This document shows, one piece after another, positions 9,171 through 18,892 of a stretch of DNA of 64,000 nt. The notes under the pieces are model-generated. The model saw only the letters and a program-made list of their open reading frames with translations, was not told the DNA's origin and did no database searches. The stretch is taken from positions 901,710-965,709 of the forward strand of contig NZ_JAYKKE010000001.1 of NCBI RefSeq assembly GCF_036336025.1. The letters run 5' to 3'. The position numbers and the translations under genes are program-made. How positions within the stretch are numbered: the stretch's first letter is position 1; every line of letters starts with the position of its first letter. The DNA is from Stomatohabitans albus (GTDB lineage Bacteria; Actinomycetota; Nitriliruptoria; Euzebyales; Euzebyaceae).

Positions 9171-10196
9171 TTACGAACCAAGCAGTTCATTCAGTTTTTC
9201 GACACCCTCAATCGTGTTCGGTGTGGGTGGGTCGGTGTACACAAAAGGCAGGGCGTACACCTTGTTGTTCTTCACTGCATCTAAATCTTGAGCTCCCGGT
9301 AAGGCGACAAACGCTTGTTTCAGTGCTTCCGGGTCATCACGTTGGTAGAGCAACACCACCGTGCCTGGGTTTTCAGTCAAAATGGCTTCAATGGCCGTAT
9401 CACGGATAATCCGTTCATCGCGATTGGCATACACATTTTCAAGGCCAACCGCTTCAAACATCGGCTGAACCATAGAGCCGTTGCCATAGGCCGTATACGT
9501 CGTTTTGCCTTGTGAGGCATATAACGCCATCCCGGTTCCGCGAGGTGTTGCATTCATTGACTTGATCTCAGCTACACGCGCATTCATTCGCTTGATCAAT
9601 GCTTCGCCCTCATCAGCGACATCAAATATTGCGGCGTACTTGCGCACCTCATCGTTAATATCATGGAAAATCGCGTGGCTGGTCTTAACGTCCGGGCACC
9701 AGGCATCGGGTGAGTAGAACGGCACACCAGCTTGAGTTAATGCCGCTCGGTCAGCCCCTGAGTCGTATCCAACAACTAAATCTGGATTGGCCGCCAGTAA
9801 GGTTTCGGTGGATACCTGGCTGCCACCCGTAGCGTTCTCTACATGATCAAGCAGAGGAATAGACGAGAGCTTGGCCATGAGCTCATCGCTGTAGATCCCT
9901 TCGGGAATCGGTTCCCCTAAGGCAACAACCTTGTCAAGCAAGCCCATCTCATTCATAAACGGGATTGAGTCGTCACCGAGCAATACAACACGTTCAGGTG
10001 CACGGTCAAAGGTCAACGTCTGTGTACAACTCATCACCTTGATGGCCGGTTCATTGGCTACTGCTGGTGAACCGGAGGTCCCTGGAGCGGGTGTAGCGGT
10101 TGAAGAGGAAACAGAAGCCGGTTGCGTCGTGCTACACGCGGAGAGGCTGACGCACCCAATGAGGGTGAATGCTACAAGTGAATAGCGAGCCAACAC
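9171..10196 (-). CDS. Corrinoid-binding lipoprotein, paralogue 5
   Basis: The precursor has 341 residues with a GTG start and GGAGGAAAGGAAC directly upstream. The lipobox is LSAC (Cys21). The linker is shorter than in the other copies. The type III binding domain retains GYDSGADRAAL, YSPDAWCP, SMVQPMFEAVGLENVYANR and TDPPTPNTIEGVEKLNELL. Sixteen bases separate it from paralogue 4, consistent with one transcript. It directly follows the permease gene in the direction of transcription. Confidence 0.85.
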   Translation of the reverse strand: MLARYSLVAFTLIGCVSLSACSTTQPASVSSSTATPAPGTSGSPAVANEPAIKVMSCTQTLTFDRAPERVVLLGDDSIPFMNEMGLLDKVVALGEPIPEGIYSDELMAKLSSIPLLDHVENATGGSQVSTETLLAANPDLVVGYDSGADRAALTQAGVPFYSPDAWCPDVKTSHAIFHDINDEVRKYAAIFDVADEGEALIKRMNARVAEIKSMNATPRGTGMALYASQGKTTYTAYGNGSMVQPMFEAVGLENVYANRDERIIRDTAIEAILTENPGTVVLLYQRDDPEALKQAFVALPGAQDLDAVKNNKVYALPFVYTDPPTPNTIEGVEKLNELLGS

Positions 10197-10242
10197 GTTC
10201 CTTTCCTCCGTCTCTAAAACTTGGCTGTACTGGTTGTTTGGC

Positions 10243-11274
10243 TTACAACGGGGTCTTACTTTTATGCAACAGCATCAGTAGGAATGGGGCACCTACGGAG
10301 CCTGTGATTACGCCGATTGGAAGTTCAACTGGTGATAAGGCAACCCGGGCAATGGAGTCAGCCGCCACAAGGAAGGCAGAGCCCAATAGGACACACCCGA
10401 GGGTGACCATGCGTTGGGCGCGGCCAAGGAGACCGCGCACCAAGTGGGGGACAACCAGGCCAACAAACCCGATCCCACCTGAGGCGCTAACCACAATCCC
10501 AACGCCGATCGAAACCACAATGAGGAGCCCAATGCGGACAGCATTAGGGTTAATGCCCACCGCCTGGGCTGCCTCATCACCGCCACCAAGCGCGTCAAGC
10601 GCTGGCCCGAAATACGCAACTACCAGACACACAAAGAGTGCCGCTAGTGCGCAAATCATGGCATCTTGCCAACTGGCTCGAGCGAGAGAGCCAAGCATCC
10701 AAAACAACACAGAACGTGCAGTTTCAGGGTTGTCGGCACTGAATACCAGCATGTTTGTTATCGCGGTAAACCCATACCCCACGGCCAACCCTGAGAGGAT
10801 GAGCTTGGCGGGTGAGGGTCGGCGCCCCGCGAATAACAAGGTGGCAAGGGTTGCCACCAATGCGCCGAAAAAGGCAAAGACCGGGAGCGTCATGACGCCC
10901 AACCATGTTGTGCCCAACACCAACACAACAAAGGCGGCCCCTGTTGACGCCCCCGAGCTAAGCCCCAATGTGTAGGGGTCTGCAAGCGGGTTGCGTACGA
11001 CGACTTGCAAAACAGCACCACTCACGGCTAACACTGCTCCGGTGAAGAGGCCGGTTATGACTCGCGGCACCCTGGTTTCCCAGATAATTGCTGCAGTCAA
11101 ATTCGGCCAGTCATACACCTGCTCAGTGCCAATGGTGTGGTTGCTGATAATGTCAAGCACCACCAAGGGGTGAACGGCTGCTGGCCCTACCCCGAATGCT
11201 GAGACAAGACTGATGATCAGCACCACCACAAGGGCGATGATGTACCAGAATTTGCTAATCGACGGTACGCGCAC
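10243..11274 (-). CDS. btuC: FecCD-family permease of the corrinoid importer (BtuC type)
   Basis: The 343-residue polytopic protein has about ten membrane segments and the FecCD/BtuC family pattern: RVPRVITGLFTGAVLAVSGAVLQVVVRNPLADPYTLGLSSGAS near residues 70-115, the coupling region RALGxxxxxA-like DEAAQAVGINPNAVR, and the conserved C-terminal GGIGFVGLVVPHLVRGLLG. It forms a homodimeric channel with two ATPase subunits. The start is GTG, six bases after the stop of paralogue 6, and translation is probably coupled. No second permease exists in the operon, so the six binding proteins must share it unless partners are encoded elsewhere. Confidence 0.88.
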   Translation of the reverse strand: MRVPSISKFWYIIALVVVLIISLVSAFGVGPAAVHPLVVLDIISNHTIGTEQVYDWPNLTAAIIWETRVPRVITGLFTGAVLAVSGAVLQVVVRNPLADPYTLGLSSGASTGAAFVVLVLGTTWLGVMTLPVFAFFGALVATLATLLFAGRRPSPAKLILSGLAVGYGFTAITNMLVFSADNPETARSVLFWMLGSLARASWQDAMICALAALFVCLVVAYFGPALDALGGGDEAAQAVGINPNAVRIGLLIVVSIGVGIVVSASGGIGFVGLVVPHLVRGLLGRAQRMVTLGCVLLGSAFLVAADSIARVALSPVELPIGVITGSVGAPFLLMLLHKSKTPL

Positions 11275-11280
11275 GACTCG

Positions 11281-12324
11281 CTACTTCTTTATTTGCTCGC
11301 TGAGCTTTTCAACACCAATCACCGAGGTTGGTGATGGTGGATCGGTAAAGACAAATGGCAAGGGATAAACCTTGTTTTCCTTCACCGCTTTAAGATCAGA
11401 AGCTCCTGGGCTCTTTAAGAAGGTGTCAAGTACGGCCTGCTCATCATTATCGTCATGCAACAAAATGATGTGGTCAGGGTTTTCCTCAAGAATCTTCTCA
11501 ACGGCGATTTCCCCAATCAGACGATTCGGGTCGTTCGCATAGACGTTCTGCAACCCAACCGTTTCCATGATCGGGTGAATCATCGAGCCATTTCCGTAGG
11601 TGTAAAACACCGGGTCACCCGCAGTGACGTATAAGGCCATCGCTGACCCTAAATCAGCCGGGGCTGCGGCCTTAATGGCATCCACCTTTGACTGGAACTC
11701 ATCAATCTTCTGTTTGGCTTCATCTTCTTTCCCGAAGATCTTCCCATACTTTTCATATTCCTTAGCCACAAGGTCAAAGGATGCAGGTACGGGTTTATAA
11801 TCCGGGCAGAACTGATCGGAGGTGTACATAGGCACACCGGCACTGCGTAAAGCAGCCCGGTCAGCACCCGTGTCATAGGAGATAACCAGATCGGGGTTCT
11901 GATCTAGCAGTACTTCCGTTGAAACGGTTGCGCCGCCACCTTCAGGTACCGTGTGTTCAAGCTGAGGGATGGCGTTCAACGCCTTTTCGTCCTCGGCGTT
12001 GTACACACCTGGTGGAATATCCTCACCTCGCCCAATGACAGAATCCACAACGCCGAGACCCAGGAGATAGGCCGCCGGATCGTCGCCGACCATCACCACC
12101 CGCTTGGGCGGGGTGTCAAAGGTCAGTTCATCAGTGCAACTCATCACCTTGCCAGTCGCACTTGCGGTGGTTGCGTCACTTGAGGCTTCACTTGTTGAAG
12201 CTGATGCACTTGTTGGCTCCCCTGTGCTTGATGGCGATGCACTCTGATCCACAGGGGATGGGGTTGTGCACGCAGACAATGCAAGGGCAGCAAACAATGA
12301 CAAAAGAACAGCAGAACGGTTCAT
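11281..12324 (-). CDS. Corrinoid-binding lipoprotein, paralogue 6 (first gene after the riboswitch)
   Basis: The precursor has 347 residues from ATG 12324; the frame extends 27 codons further into the riboswitch expression platform, which is not credible coding. The lipobox is LSAC (Cys19). The binding domain is the most distant of the six (VVMVGDDPAAYLLGLGVVD, DLVISYDTGADRAAL, YTSDQFCPD, SMIHPIMETVGLQNVYAND) but keeps the family end motif TDPPSPTSVIGVEKL. It lies 58 bases from the 3' end of the cobalamin aptamer. AAGGA lies about 11 bases before the ATG, and a GAGCC/GGCTC hairpin sits between the aptamer and that site, suggesting translational or combined control. Confidence 0.86.
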   Translation of the reverse strand: MNRSAVLLSLFAALALSACTTPSPVDQSASPSSTGEPTSASASTSEASSDATTASATGKVMSCTDELTFDTPPKRVVMVGDDPAAYLLGLGVVDSVIGRGEDIPPGVYNAEDEKALNAIPQLEHTVPEGGGATVSTEVLLDQNPDLVISYDTGADRAALRSAGVPMYTSDQFCPDYKPVPASFDLVAKEYEKYGKIFGKEDEAKQKIDEFQSKVDAIKAAAPADLGSAMALYVTAGDPVFYTYGNGSMIHPIMETVGLQNVYANDPNRLIGEIAVEKILEENPDHIILLHDDNDEQAVLDTFLKSPGASDLKAVKENKVYPLPFVFTDPPSPTSVIGVEKLSEQIKK

Positions 12325-12382
12325 GTATAAGAAAATCCTTATCTTCTTCACGAGAGCCGTTACGCGAGGCTCGAAGTTGTTT

Positions 12383-12525
12383 CCCGGTAGGTCTTCGGAC
12401 TTCACATCAACCGGAACCGACGCCTTCCCATCAGATGACAGTGGCTTGTGTCGTTCCGTCCGTGTTACCGCTGCGCGTCAGTTCAGGATTTTCACCTGAT
12501 TCCCTTGCATTGGAATGCGACCGGA
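12383..12525 (-). promoter_or_regulatory. Cobalamin (B12) riboswitch
   Basis: Read on the minus strand, the class-defining elements occur in order: GGGAATCAGGTGAAAATCC, then ACTGACGCGCAGCGGTAA, the B12-box core AGCCACTG (bases 12439-12446), GGGAAGGCG, and AGTCCGAAGACCTACC. A short closing stem pairs CCGGT (about 12520-12524) with ACCGG (12384-12388). It is placed directly upstream of the first binding-protein gene, so corrinoid should repress the whole uptake operon. This assigns cobalamin as the likely substrate, which the transporter sequences alone could not do. Confidence 0.95.
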
Positions 12526-12757
12526 TAGACGTACGATACCCGATACCCCTGCGGTTCTGCAAATGCCTTTGGCCTGCATTTGCCCAGGTCTTAAGCAGAT
12601 AGAGGGCTTGAATCGTAGGTATTTCCTGCAATTCCTTAATTCGAGATGCACAATGGTCGGTCCGCCTCAAACGAGGTGGATTCGTGGTGGGCTGGTATGT
12701 CCAGTTCGCCCCCAGCCACTTGGCTGGTCGTCACACGATTCATTAGAGGAGTACCCC

Positions 12758-13183
12758 GTGGCCAAAAAAGTAAATGGCTATATCAAACTCCAGATTCCCG
12801 CCGGTCAGGCAACCCCTGCCCCGCCCGTAGGTTCATCCTTGGGTCAGTACGGCGTGAACATCATGGAGTTCTGCAAAGCGTTCAACGAGAAGACTCAGCC
12901 AATGGCTGGGGACACGATTCCCGTTGTTATTACGGTTTATGAAGACCGTTCCTTTGACTTCATCACCAAGACCCCTCCGGCTGCGCAATTACTTATCAAG
13001 GCAGCCAAGATTGCAAAGGGCTCGGGTGAACCAAACCGCAACAAAGTTGGTGAAATCAAGCGTGAGCTTGTGCGTGGCATTGCAGAAACAAAAATGCCTG
13101 ACTTGAATGCCAACGACCTAGATGCGGCCACCAAGATTATTGAAGGCACCGCCCGCTCAATGGGCCTGGTTGTCGTCGACTAA
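12758..13183 (+). CDS. rplK: 50S ribosomal protein L11
   Basis: The protein has 141 residues and starts [24 protein letters not shown], with [15 protein letters not shown] and the C-terminal [21 protein letters not shown]. This is full-length L11 of the GTPase-associated centre. The start is GTG with AGAGGAG 6 bases upstream; the frame stays open for 80 codons before it, but that stretch overlaps the upstream leader and has no L11 similarity. The 232-base gap to the riboswitch holds the divergent promoters and any L11/L1 leader structure; I could not define them. The expected upstream partners secE and nusG are not adjacent. Confidence 0.97.
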   Translation: MAKKVNGYIKLQIPAGQATPAPPVGSSLGQYGVNIMEFCKAFNEKTQPMAGDTIPVVITVYEDRSFDFITKTPPAAQLLIKAAKIAKGSGEPNRNKVGEIKRELVRGIAETKMPDLNANDLDAATKIIEGTARSMGLVVVD

Positions 13184-13240
13184 TAACTGCGATGTGGGAG
13201 GGCGGCTGAGACCCGCCTGAATGCACCACAAGGAGATCAT

Positions 13241-13981
13241 ATGCCTAAACGAGGTAAGAAATATTTAGAAGCAGCCAAGAAGGTTGATCGCAACGTGTTG
13301 GTTAGCCCGTCAAATGCGGTGCGCCTAGCAAAGGAAACGGTGACGGTTTCCTTCGACCCGACGGTCGAGGTAGCAATCCGCCTGGGTGTTGACCCACGTA
13401 AAGCTGATCAGATGGTTCGTGGATCAGTTATTTTGCCGGCTGGCACGGGTAAAACTAACCGTGTTGCGGTATTTGCTGAAGGCCCCAAGGCCACCGAAGC
13501 TACTGAGGCTGGCGCCGATGTTGTTGGTGTTGATGAAATCACCGACAAGATTGAATCCGGTGAGCTTGACTTTGACGTGCTCATCGCAACACCAGACCAG
13601 ATGGGCAAGCTCGGTCGTTACGGTAAGGTCCTCGGCCCGCGTGGGTTGATGCCTAACCCCAAGACCGGCACCGTCACGATGGATGTAGCTAAGGCGGTTT
13701 CTGATGCCAAAGGCGGGAAGGTGGACTTCCGTGTTGATCGCCAGGCCAATGTGCACACGATTATCGGGAAAGCATCCTTCTCCGCCCAGGATCTGTGGGC
13801 AAACTACAACGCCCTTATCGAAGAGATTGCACGGTTGAAGCCCTCAAGCGCTAAAGGTCGTTACTTCAAAAACATCGCCATGAGTACTGCGATGGGCCCG
13901 TCTATTCGTGTGGCTTACGTGGAACGTGACTCCTACTCTGAGGACGACATCTTGGATACAAGCGGAAACACGTCTGAATAG
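13241..13981 (+). CDS. rplA: 50S ribosomal protein L1
   Basis: The protein has 246 residues and carries L1 signatures [47 protein letters not shown], the L1 fingerprint [28 protein letters not shown] and the C-terminal [10 protein letters not shown]. It binds 23S rRNA at the L1 stalk and usually represses its own operon. A strong AAGGAGAT ribosome-binding site precedes it. In most bacteria rplJ-rplL follow directly; here a hairpin and then the microcompartment locus follow, with rplJL 21 kb away. Confidence 0.97.
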   Translation: MPKRGKKYLEAAKKVDRNVLVSPSNAVRLAKETVTVSFDPTVEVAIRLGVDPRKADQMVRGSVILPAGTGKTNRVAVFAEGPKATEATEAGADVVGVDEITDKIESGELDFDVLIATPDQMGKLGRYGKVLGPRGLMPNPKTGTVTMDVAKAVSDAKGGKVDFRVDRQANVHTIIGKASFSAQDLWANYNALIEEIARLKPSSAKGRYFKNIAMSTAMGPSIRVAYVERDSYSEDDILDTSGNTSE

Positions 13982-14008
13982 TCGTTTTTCGTAAGTAATA
14001 AATGCACC

Positions 14009-14033
14009 AATGCGGACCCTTGTGGTCCGCATT
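14009..14033 (+). terminator. Hairpin after rplA, probable terminator
   Basis: A 10-bp stem (AATGCGGACC / GGTCCGCATT) with a five-base loop lies 28 bases past the rplA stop. The downstream tract (TGCACGTTTGG) is poor in T, so termination may be incomplete. It is the only obvious barrier between ribosomal-protein and microcompartment genes. Confidence 0.6.
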
Positions 14034-14127
14034 TGCACGTTTGGAAGGCAATTGGACTCCTATCAGCAAAAGTACTACGTTACGAAGGTCCACCATTTGG
14101 ACGTTGAGCTGAGGAGAAGGCGTTTCA

Positions 14128-14475
14128 ATGGAAGAAAGTAAGCAACGGGTTATTCAGGAGTTTGTTCCTGGCAAACAGGTAACACTTGCCCACATCGTGG
14201 CTAATCCTGATCCGCAGTTGTTTGCAAAACTCGGTCTCGGGAGAGATCTGAATGGGGCGATTGCGATTTTGACCATCACCCCAAGTGAAGCGTCAATTAT
14301 TGCAGCAGATGCTGCAACAAAAGCCAGCGAAGTCCAGCTTGGGTTCGTTGACCGCTTTAGTGGTTCCCTTTTAATCGTTGGCAATTTGGCTGACGTAGAA
14401 GCGGGGCTACGTGCTGTGCTTGACACCTTGGTGGGATTACTTCGATTTACACCCGCACCAATAACACGGTCATAG
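14128..14475 (+). CDS. pduU: BMC shell protein PduU (circularly permuted BMC-H)
   Basis: The 115-residue protein matches the PduU/EutS permuted hexamer family: N-terminal [20 protein letters not shown], which forms the beta-barrel cap, then [37 protein letters not shown] and a C-terminal PITRS. The TPSEASII and ITR ends favour PduU over EutS. It occupies shell facets and may position the neighbouring GTPase PduV. It is the first gene of the locus, with GAGGAG upstream; the 90 bases before it probably contain the promoter. No PocR-type regulator is encoded in the window. Confidence 0.93.
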   Translation: MEESKQRVIQEFVPGKQVTLAHIVANPDPQLFAKLGLGRDLNGAIAILTITPSEASIIAADAATKASEVQLGFVDRFSGSLLIVGNLADVEAGLRAVLDTLVGLLRFTPAPITRS

Positions 14476-14483
14476 GAGGCGTC

Positions 14484-14927
14484 ATGGCAGCAGTCTTAAT
14501 GGTCGGTTCTGTCGGTGTAGGGAAGACGACCCTCACCCAACGGTTAACGGACCGTGATATTGAGTATGTCAAAACACAGGCAACCTACCGTGAAGGTGAT
14601 GTTTTTGACACGCCGGGTGAATACCTTGATGGGCCATTCCATAAGCAAGCCTTGCAGCTGACCAGTGCTGAAGCAGACGTCATCTTATTCCTGTTGGCCG
14701 CTACCGCGTTGGAATGCCGTATACCACCAGGGTTCTCATCGTTCTTCATGAAACCCGTTATCGGGGTAGTGACGAAAAAGGATATGGCCACTGAAGACGA
14801 AATTGAGCGATCCATTTCGCTTCTTGAACAAACGGGTGCACATCCCGTACTTGTCGTTTCTGCAATGACGGGAGAAGGAATCGAAGAGCTTTCACAGTTG
14901 ATCAATAAGGAAGGGGGCACCAGCTAA
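14484..14927 (+). CDS. pduV: BMC-associated small GTPase PduV (EutP family)
   Basis: The 147-residue protein has P-loop GSVGVGKTT (residues about 8-16), a switch region with DTPGEYLDGP, and the guanine-specificity motif TKKD. EutP/PduV proteins are Ras-like P-loop NTPases linked to microcompartment positioning or acetate-kinase-like activity in different systems; the exact role is unsettled. The ATG overlaps nothing upstream, but its stop shares one base with the start of pduQ (TAATG), indicating translational coupling. Confidence 0.9.
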   Translation: MAAVLMVGSVGVGKTTLTQRLTDRDIEYVKTQATYREGDVFDTPGEYLDGPFHKQALQLTSAEADVILFLLAATALECRIPPGFSSFFMKPVIGVVTKKDMATEDEIERSISLLEQTGAHPVLVVSAMTGEGIEELSQLINKEGGTS

Positions 14928-16039
14928 TGGCAGTCAGCTATCATCCCACTGCGGTGCACATGGGCGAAGACGCAATGGACACCCTTACGCAATTTTCCGG
15001 TCAACGAGTGCTTATCATCACCGACGCATTCCTGGCTACCACGGATTTGGTCGCAAACGCTAAAGCGCGCTTGGGCCAGCACGTGCATATTTTTGATGGA
15101 GTCATCCCTGACCCAACAACTGAAACCGTCGCCGAAATTGTAAGAATGTCGAATCAGGTAAGACCTGAAGTCGTTATTGCCATTGGTGGTGGATCCCCAA
15201 TCGATGCAGCTAAGGGCGGCTTATTAGCGATAAACCATAACGGCCATAGCCCCACCTTTATCGTCATTCCCACAACCTGTGGGTCTGGTTCCGAGGTCAC
15301 GCCATTCACGATTATCACCGACCAAAATGGGACCAAAAACGCGCTGGTTACCGATGATGTATTGCCAGAGATTGCGATTTTGACACCCGAGGCGGTGGCG
15401 ACGCTACCCGCTCATATTGCGGCTGAAACCGGTATGGACGCATTGACGCATTGTTTTGAGGCGTATACGTCTACCGATGCCCAGATTTTCTCTGATATGT
15501 GGGCGATGCATGCAATAGAACTCCTGTTCACTCATCTTGTACCCAGTTATCAAGGCAATCAGGAAAGCCGTGAAATACAGCTTTATGCCTCAACGATGGC
15601 TGGATTTGCGTTTTCAGAAGCTGGCCTCGGTATCGTGCACTCCATGGCACATGCGACCGGGGCACGACTTCACCTTGTGCACGGACGGATTAACTCCGTC
15701 TTGTTGCCGCGCGTTTTAGCGTTTAACGCTGGGCTTCCTAATCCCAGTACCCCAGAAGAACTCCGGGTGGTTCAACGCCTCGCCGCAGTAGCCGATCACA
15801 TCGGCATTGCTAAGCAGACCCCCGTTGAATCCGCGAATGCGGTTATTAATCGTATCGTTGAGATTCGTCAAACACTCGGTATTGCCGATACGCTGACAGG
15901 ACTTGGTGCGAGCGAGGCACCCAGCCCAGCATTGTTCGATGACCTGGCATCCCATGCCATCGTCGATCCTTGTACAACTACAAACCCAAAACCGGTCACC
16001 CAAGCAGATTTGAGCGGAATTATCCGTGATGCCTGGTAA
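14927..16039 (+). CDS. pduQ: 1-propanol dehydrogenase PduQ (iron-dependent alcohol dehydrogenase)
   Basis: The protein has 370 residues, the same length as enterobacterial PduQ. Group III Fe-ADH signatures are present: NAD-binding IGGGSPIDAAKG (about residues 84-95), TTCGSGSEVTPFTIIT, the metal-site helix GMDALTHCFEAYTS and the His-rich GLGIVHSMAHATGARLHLVHGRINSVLLP. It reduces propionaldehyde to 1-propanol and recycles NADH to NAD+ inside the compartment for PduP. It is coupled to pduV by a one-base overlap. Confidence 0.93.
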   Translation: MAVSYHPTAVHMGEDAMDTLTQFSGQRVLIITDAFLATTDLVANAKARLGQHVHIFDGVIPDPTTETVAEIVRMSNQVRPEVVIAIGGGSPIDAAKGGLLAINHNGHSPTFIVIPTTCGSGSEVTPFTIITDQNGTKNALVTDDVLPEIAILTPEAVATLPAHIAAETGMDALTHCFEAYTSTDAQIFSDMWAMHAIELLFTHLVPSYQGNQESREIQLYASTMAGFAFSEAGLGIVHSMAHATGARLHLVHGRINSVLLPRVLAFNAGLPNPSTPEELRVVQRLAAVADHIGIAKQTPVESANAVINRIVEIRQTLGIADTLTGLGASEAPSPALFDDLASHAIVDPCTTTNPKPVTQADLSGIIRDAW

Positions 16040-16093
16040 CCGTTCCAAAAACCCAACACCCCAGCTCGTCTGGATTATTGAGAGGAAAGATAA

Positions 16094-16372
16094 ATGCAAG
16101 AAGCATTAGGCATGGTTGAAACCAAGGGCCTCGTTGCCAACATCGAAGCCGCTGATGCGATGGTCAAGTCTGCAAACGTGCAACTGATTGGCCAGCGTCA
16201 GATTGGGTCCGGTTTGGTTACCGTCATGGTCCGTGGCGACGTTGGGGCTGTAAAGGCTGCTACTGACGCCGGCGCCGTGGCTGCAGGTAATGTGGGCGAA
16301 GTTGTTGCTGTCCACGTCATCCCGCGTCCACACACTGACGTTGAGAAGATCCTCCCCACCCTGGACGCTTAA
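16094..16372 (+). CDS. pduA: BMC-H shell protein PduA
   Basis: The 92-residue single BMC domain (PF00936) begins [32 protein letters not shown] and ends [18 protein letters not shown], the canonical hexamer with edge Lys and Arg-Pro-His motif. It is a main facet component with a central pore for the diol. It lies after a 54-base gap that separates the UVQ group from the AB-CDE group. It is closely related to the second hexamer gene at 23212. Confidence 0.95.
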   Translation: MQEALGMVETKGLVANIEAADAMVKSANVQLIGQRQIGSGLVTVMVRGDVGAVKAATDAGAVAAGNVGEVVAVHVIPRPHTDVEKILPTLDA

Positions 16373-16407
16373 TACGCTCTCTAGGTTCAACACGTTAAGG
16401 AGAGCTC

Positions 16408-17214
16408 ATGGCAAATGAGGAACTCATTAATAAGGTAATGGGCGAGGTGATGAAGCGAGTGAGTTCATCCGGCGCTCCAGCCTCAGCCCCAGCTCCTACA
16501 CCTGCGGTAAGCGAATCGGTGCGCCCTGCGCACACTGAGTTTGTCGGGACGAACCCACTCGGTGACACCGTTGGCCTTGTTATCGCCAACGTTGATGCCA
16601 AGCTGCACAAGCACATGAAGATGGATAAGCCATACCGTTCAATCGGTATCATCGGCTCTCGCACGGGAGCTGGCCCACAAATCTTTGCGGCTGATGAAGC
16701 AGTGAAGGCAACCAACACCGAAGTGGTTACGATTGAACTTCCCCGCGATACCAAGGGTGGTGCAGGGCACGGTTCATTGATCGTCTTTGGTGCCGAAGAT
16801 GTGTCCGACGCCCGTCGTGCAGTAGAAGTAACGCTGGAAGAAGTTACCCGCACCTTTGGTGATGTATATGCCAACGATGCTGGTCACCTCGAATTCCAGT
16901 ACACCGCACGCGCCTCAGGTGCCCTTGAAAAGGCATTTGGTGCCCCAGTTGGTAAAGCCTTTGGGATTACCGTTGGCGCCCCGGCTGCAATTGGTGTGGT
17001 CATGGCTGATACCGCAGTCAAGGCGGCGATGGTTGATGTCGTGGGATATGCCAGCCCTGGGGAGGGCACAAGTTTCACTAATGAGGTCATTTCATTCCTC
17101 AGCGGTGACTCGGGTGCGGTCCGTCAAGCGGTTACTGCAGCACGAGAAATCGGGCTTGATTTACTTGGTGCTCTTGGCGCTAAACCTGAATCATTGGCTA
17201 CACCGTATATCTAG
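16408..17214 (+). CDS. pduB: BMC-T trimeric shell protein PduB
   Basis: The 268-residue tandem-BMC protein starts with an amphipathic helix (EELINKVMGEVMKRV, residues 4-18) and a Ser/Ala/Pro-rich spacer, which in the Salmonella orthologue links shell to cargo. Two BMC domains follow; HMKMDKPYRSIGIIGSRTGAGPQIFAADEAVKATNTEV opens the first and GKAFGITVGAPAAIGVVMADTAVKAAMVDV the second. It has full family length (270 in Salmonella). It precedes pduC by five bases. Confidence 0.94.
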   Translation: MANEELINKVMGEVMKRVSSSGAPASAPAPTPAVSESVRPAHTEFVGTNPLGDTVGLVIANVDAKLHKHMKMDKPYRSIGIIGSRTGAGPQIFAADEAVKATNTEVVTIELPRDTKGGAGHGSLIVFGAEDVSDARRAVEVTLEEVTRTFGDVYANDAGHLEFQYTARASGALEKAFGAPVGKAFGITVGAPAAIGVVMADTAVKAAMVDVVGYASPGEGTSFTNEVISFLSGDSGAVRQAVTAAREIGLDLLGALGAKPESLATPYI

Positions 17215-17222
17215 GGGGCGTG

Positions 17223-18887
17223 ATGGCAAGGTCTAAACGATTCGAAGCCCTTGCTAACCGCCCGGTTAACCAAGACGGCTTCGTAACTGAATGGCCGGAA
17301 GTTGGGCTGATCGCCATGGAAAATCCTGGTGATCCGGTGCCCAGTATCCGGATTGAAAACGGTGTCATCGTTGAAATGGACTCGAAGCAGCGTGCTGACT
17401 TCGACATGATCGACACCTTTATTGCAAACTACGGCATCAACCTTGAGCGGGCTGAAGAGGTCGCCAAGATGGATTCTGTAGAACTCGCACGAATGATGGT
17501 TGATATCAACGTGCCTCGTGATGAGATCGTGTCATTAACCACCAGCATGACCCCAGCCAAGCTGACCGAAGTGGTGAGCCAGTTGACGGTGTTGGAAATG
17601 ATGATGGCGGTCTCAAAAATGCGGGCGCGCAAACAGCCGTTCAATCAGTGCCACGTGACAAACCTGGCTGACAATCCAGTCCAGATTGCGGCCGATGCGG
17701 CCGAAGCTGCCCTGCGCGGATTCGTTGAGCAAGAAACAACGGTCGGTGTGGTGCGTTACGCCCCCTTTAACGCCATGAGTCTGCTGATCGGTGCCCAGTG
17801 CGGGCGGCCGGGTGTGCTGACCCAATGTGCGGTTGAAGAAGCAACCGAATTAGACCTCGGGATGCGTGGCTATACGTGCTACGCCGAAACGGTGTCCGTC
17901 TATGGAACCGAAGCGGTATTCATGGACGGTGATGACACGCCGTGGTCAAAGGGGTTTTTGGCAAGCTGCTACGCAAGCCGCGGGCTAAAGATGCGCTTTA
18001 CCTCGGGGACGGGTTCAGAAGTACAGATGGGTGCCGCTGAAGGTAAGTCCATGTTGTATCTCGAAGCGCGTTGCTTGTACGTCACCAAGGCAGCGGGTTC
18101 TCAAGGCACCCAAAACGGATCTGTGTCGTGCGTTGGTGTACCAACGGCGGTGCCATCAGGTGTTCGTGCCATTTTGGGTGAAAACCTGATCGGGATGGCC
18201 CTCGACTTAGAGTGCGCCTCCTCAAACGACCAGACATTCACCCACTCGGATTTGCGCCGTGTTGCCCGTTCGTTGATGCAGTTTGTGCCTGGCACCGACT
18301 TCATCTGTTCTGGTTATTCTGCCGTTCCGAACTACGACAACATGTTTGCCGGCTCCAACTGGGATGCAGAGGACTTTGATGACTGGAATATCATCCAGCG
18401 CGACTTAAAGGTTGATGCTGGCCTCTCTCCAGCCAACGAAGATGAAACGGTGGCGGTGCGCAATTTAGCTGCTCGCGTTATTCAAGGCCTATTCCGTGAA
18501 TTGGGGTTGCCTGAGATTACGGACGAAGAGGTAGAAGCAGCAACGTATGCCCACGGGTCCAAGGATATGCCGAAACGCAATGTTGTTGATGACTTGAAAG
18601 CTGCAGATGAGCTGATTAGCCGCGGTATCACCGGTGTGGATATGGTTCGTGCCCTTGATCGCGCGGGTTTCAGTGAGATTGCTGAACGGCTGATGAATGT
18701 CCTCAAACAGCGTGTCGCTGGTGACTACTTGCACACCAGCGCAGTTCTGACCAAGGACTTCAAGGTCATCAGTGCGGTTAACCAACCAAATGATTATGGC
18801 GGACCAAAAACGGGTTACCAGATCAGTGATGAACGGTGGGATGAAATCAAGACCATCCGTCAGGCCATTAGCCCGGACAGCATTTAG
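17223..18887 (+). CDS. pduC: Propanediol (diol) dehydratase large subunit
   Basis: The protein has 554 residues, identical in length to the Salmonella enzyme and closely similar throughout: [19 protein letters not shown] at the start, [72 protein letters not shown], and [14 protein letters not shown] with substrate-site residues. With PduD and PduE it binds adenosylcobalamin and converts 1,2-propanediol to propionaldehyde (or glycerol to 3-hydroxypropionaldehyde) by radical chemistry. Diol and glycerol dehydratases cannot be told apart confidently here. ATG 17223 is preferred over GTG 17220 because of AGGGGG 4 bases upstream of the ATG. Confidence 0.97.
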   Translation: MARSKRFEALANRPVNQDGFVTEWPEVGLIAMENPGDPVPSIRIENGVIVEMDSKQRADFDMIDTFIANYGINLERAEEVAKMDSVELARMMVDINVPRDEIVSLTTSMTPAKLTEVVSQLTVLEMMMAVSKMRARKQPFNQCHVTNLADNPVQIAADAAEAALRGFVEQETTVGVVRYAPFNAMSLLIGAQCGRPGVLTQCAVEEATELDLGMRGYTCYAETVSVYGTEAVFMDGDDTPWSKGFLASCYASRGLKMRFTSGTGSEVQMGAAEGKSMLYLEARCLYVTKAAGSQGTQNGSVSCVGVPTAVPSGVRAILGENLIGMALDLECASSNDQTFTHSDLRRVARSLMQFVPGTDFICSGYSAVPNYDNMFAGSNWDAEDFDDWNIIQRDLKVDAGLSPANEDETVAVRNLAARVIQGLFRELGLPEITDEEVEAATYAHGSKDMPKRNVVDDLKAADELISRGITGVDMVRALDRAGFSEIAERLMNVLKQRVAGDYLHTSAVLTKDFKVISAVNQPNDYGGPKTGYQISDERWDEIKTIRQAISPDSI

Positions 18888-18892
18888 GAGGC

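Noticed and set aside
12515-12757. In-frame N-terminal extension of rplK
   Set aside because: L11 length and similarity start exactly at GTG 12758, which has a ribosome-binding site; the extension overlaps the edge of the riboswitch.
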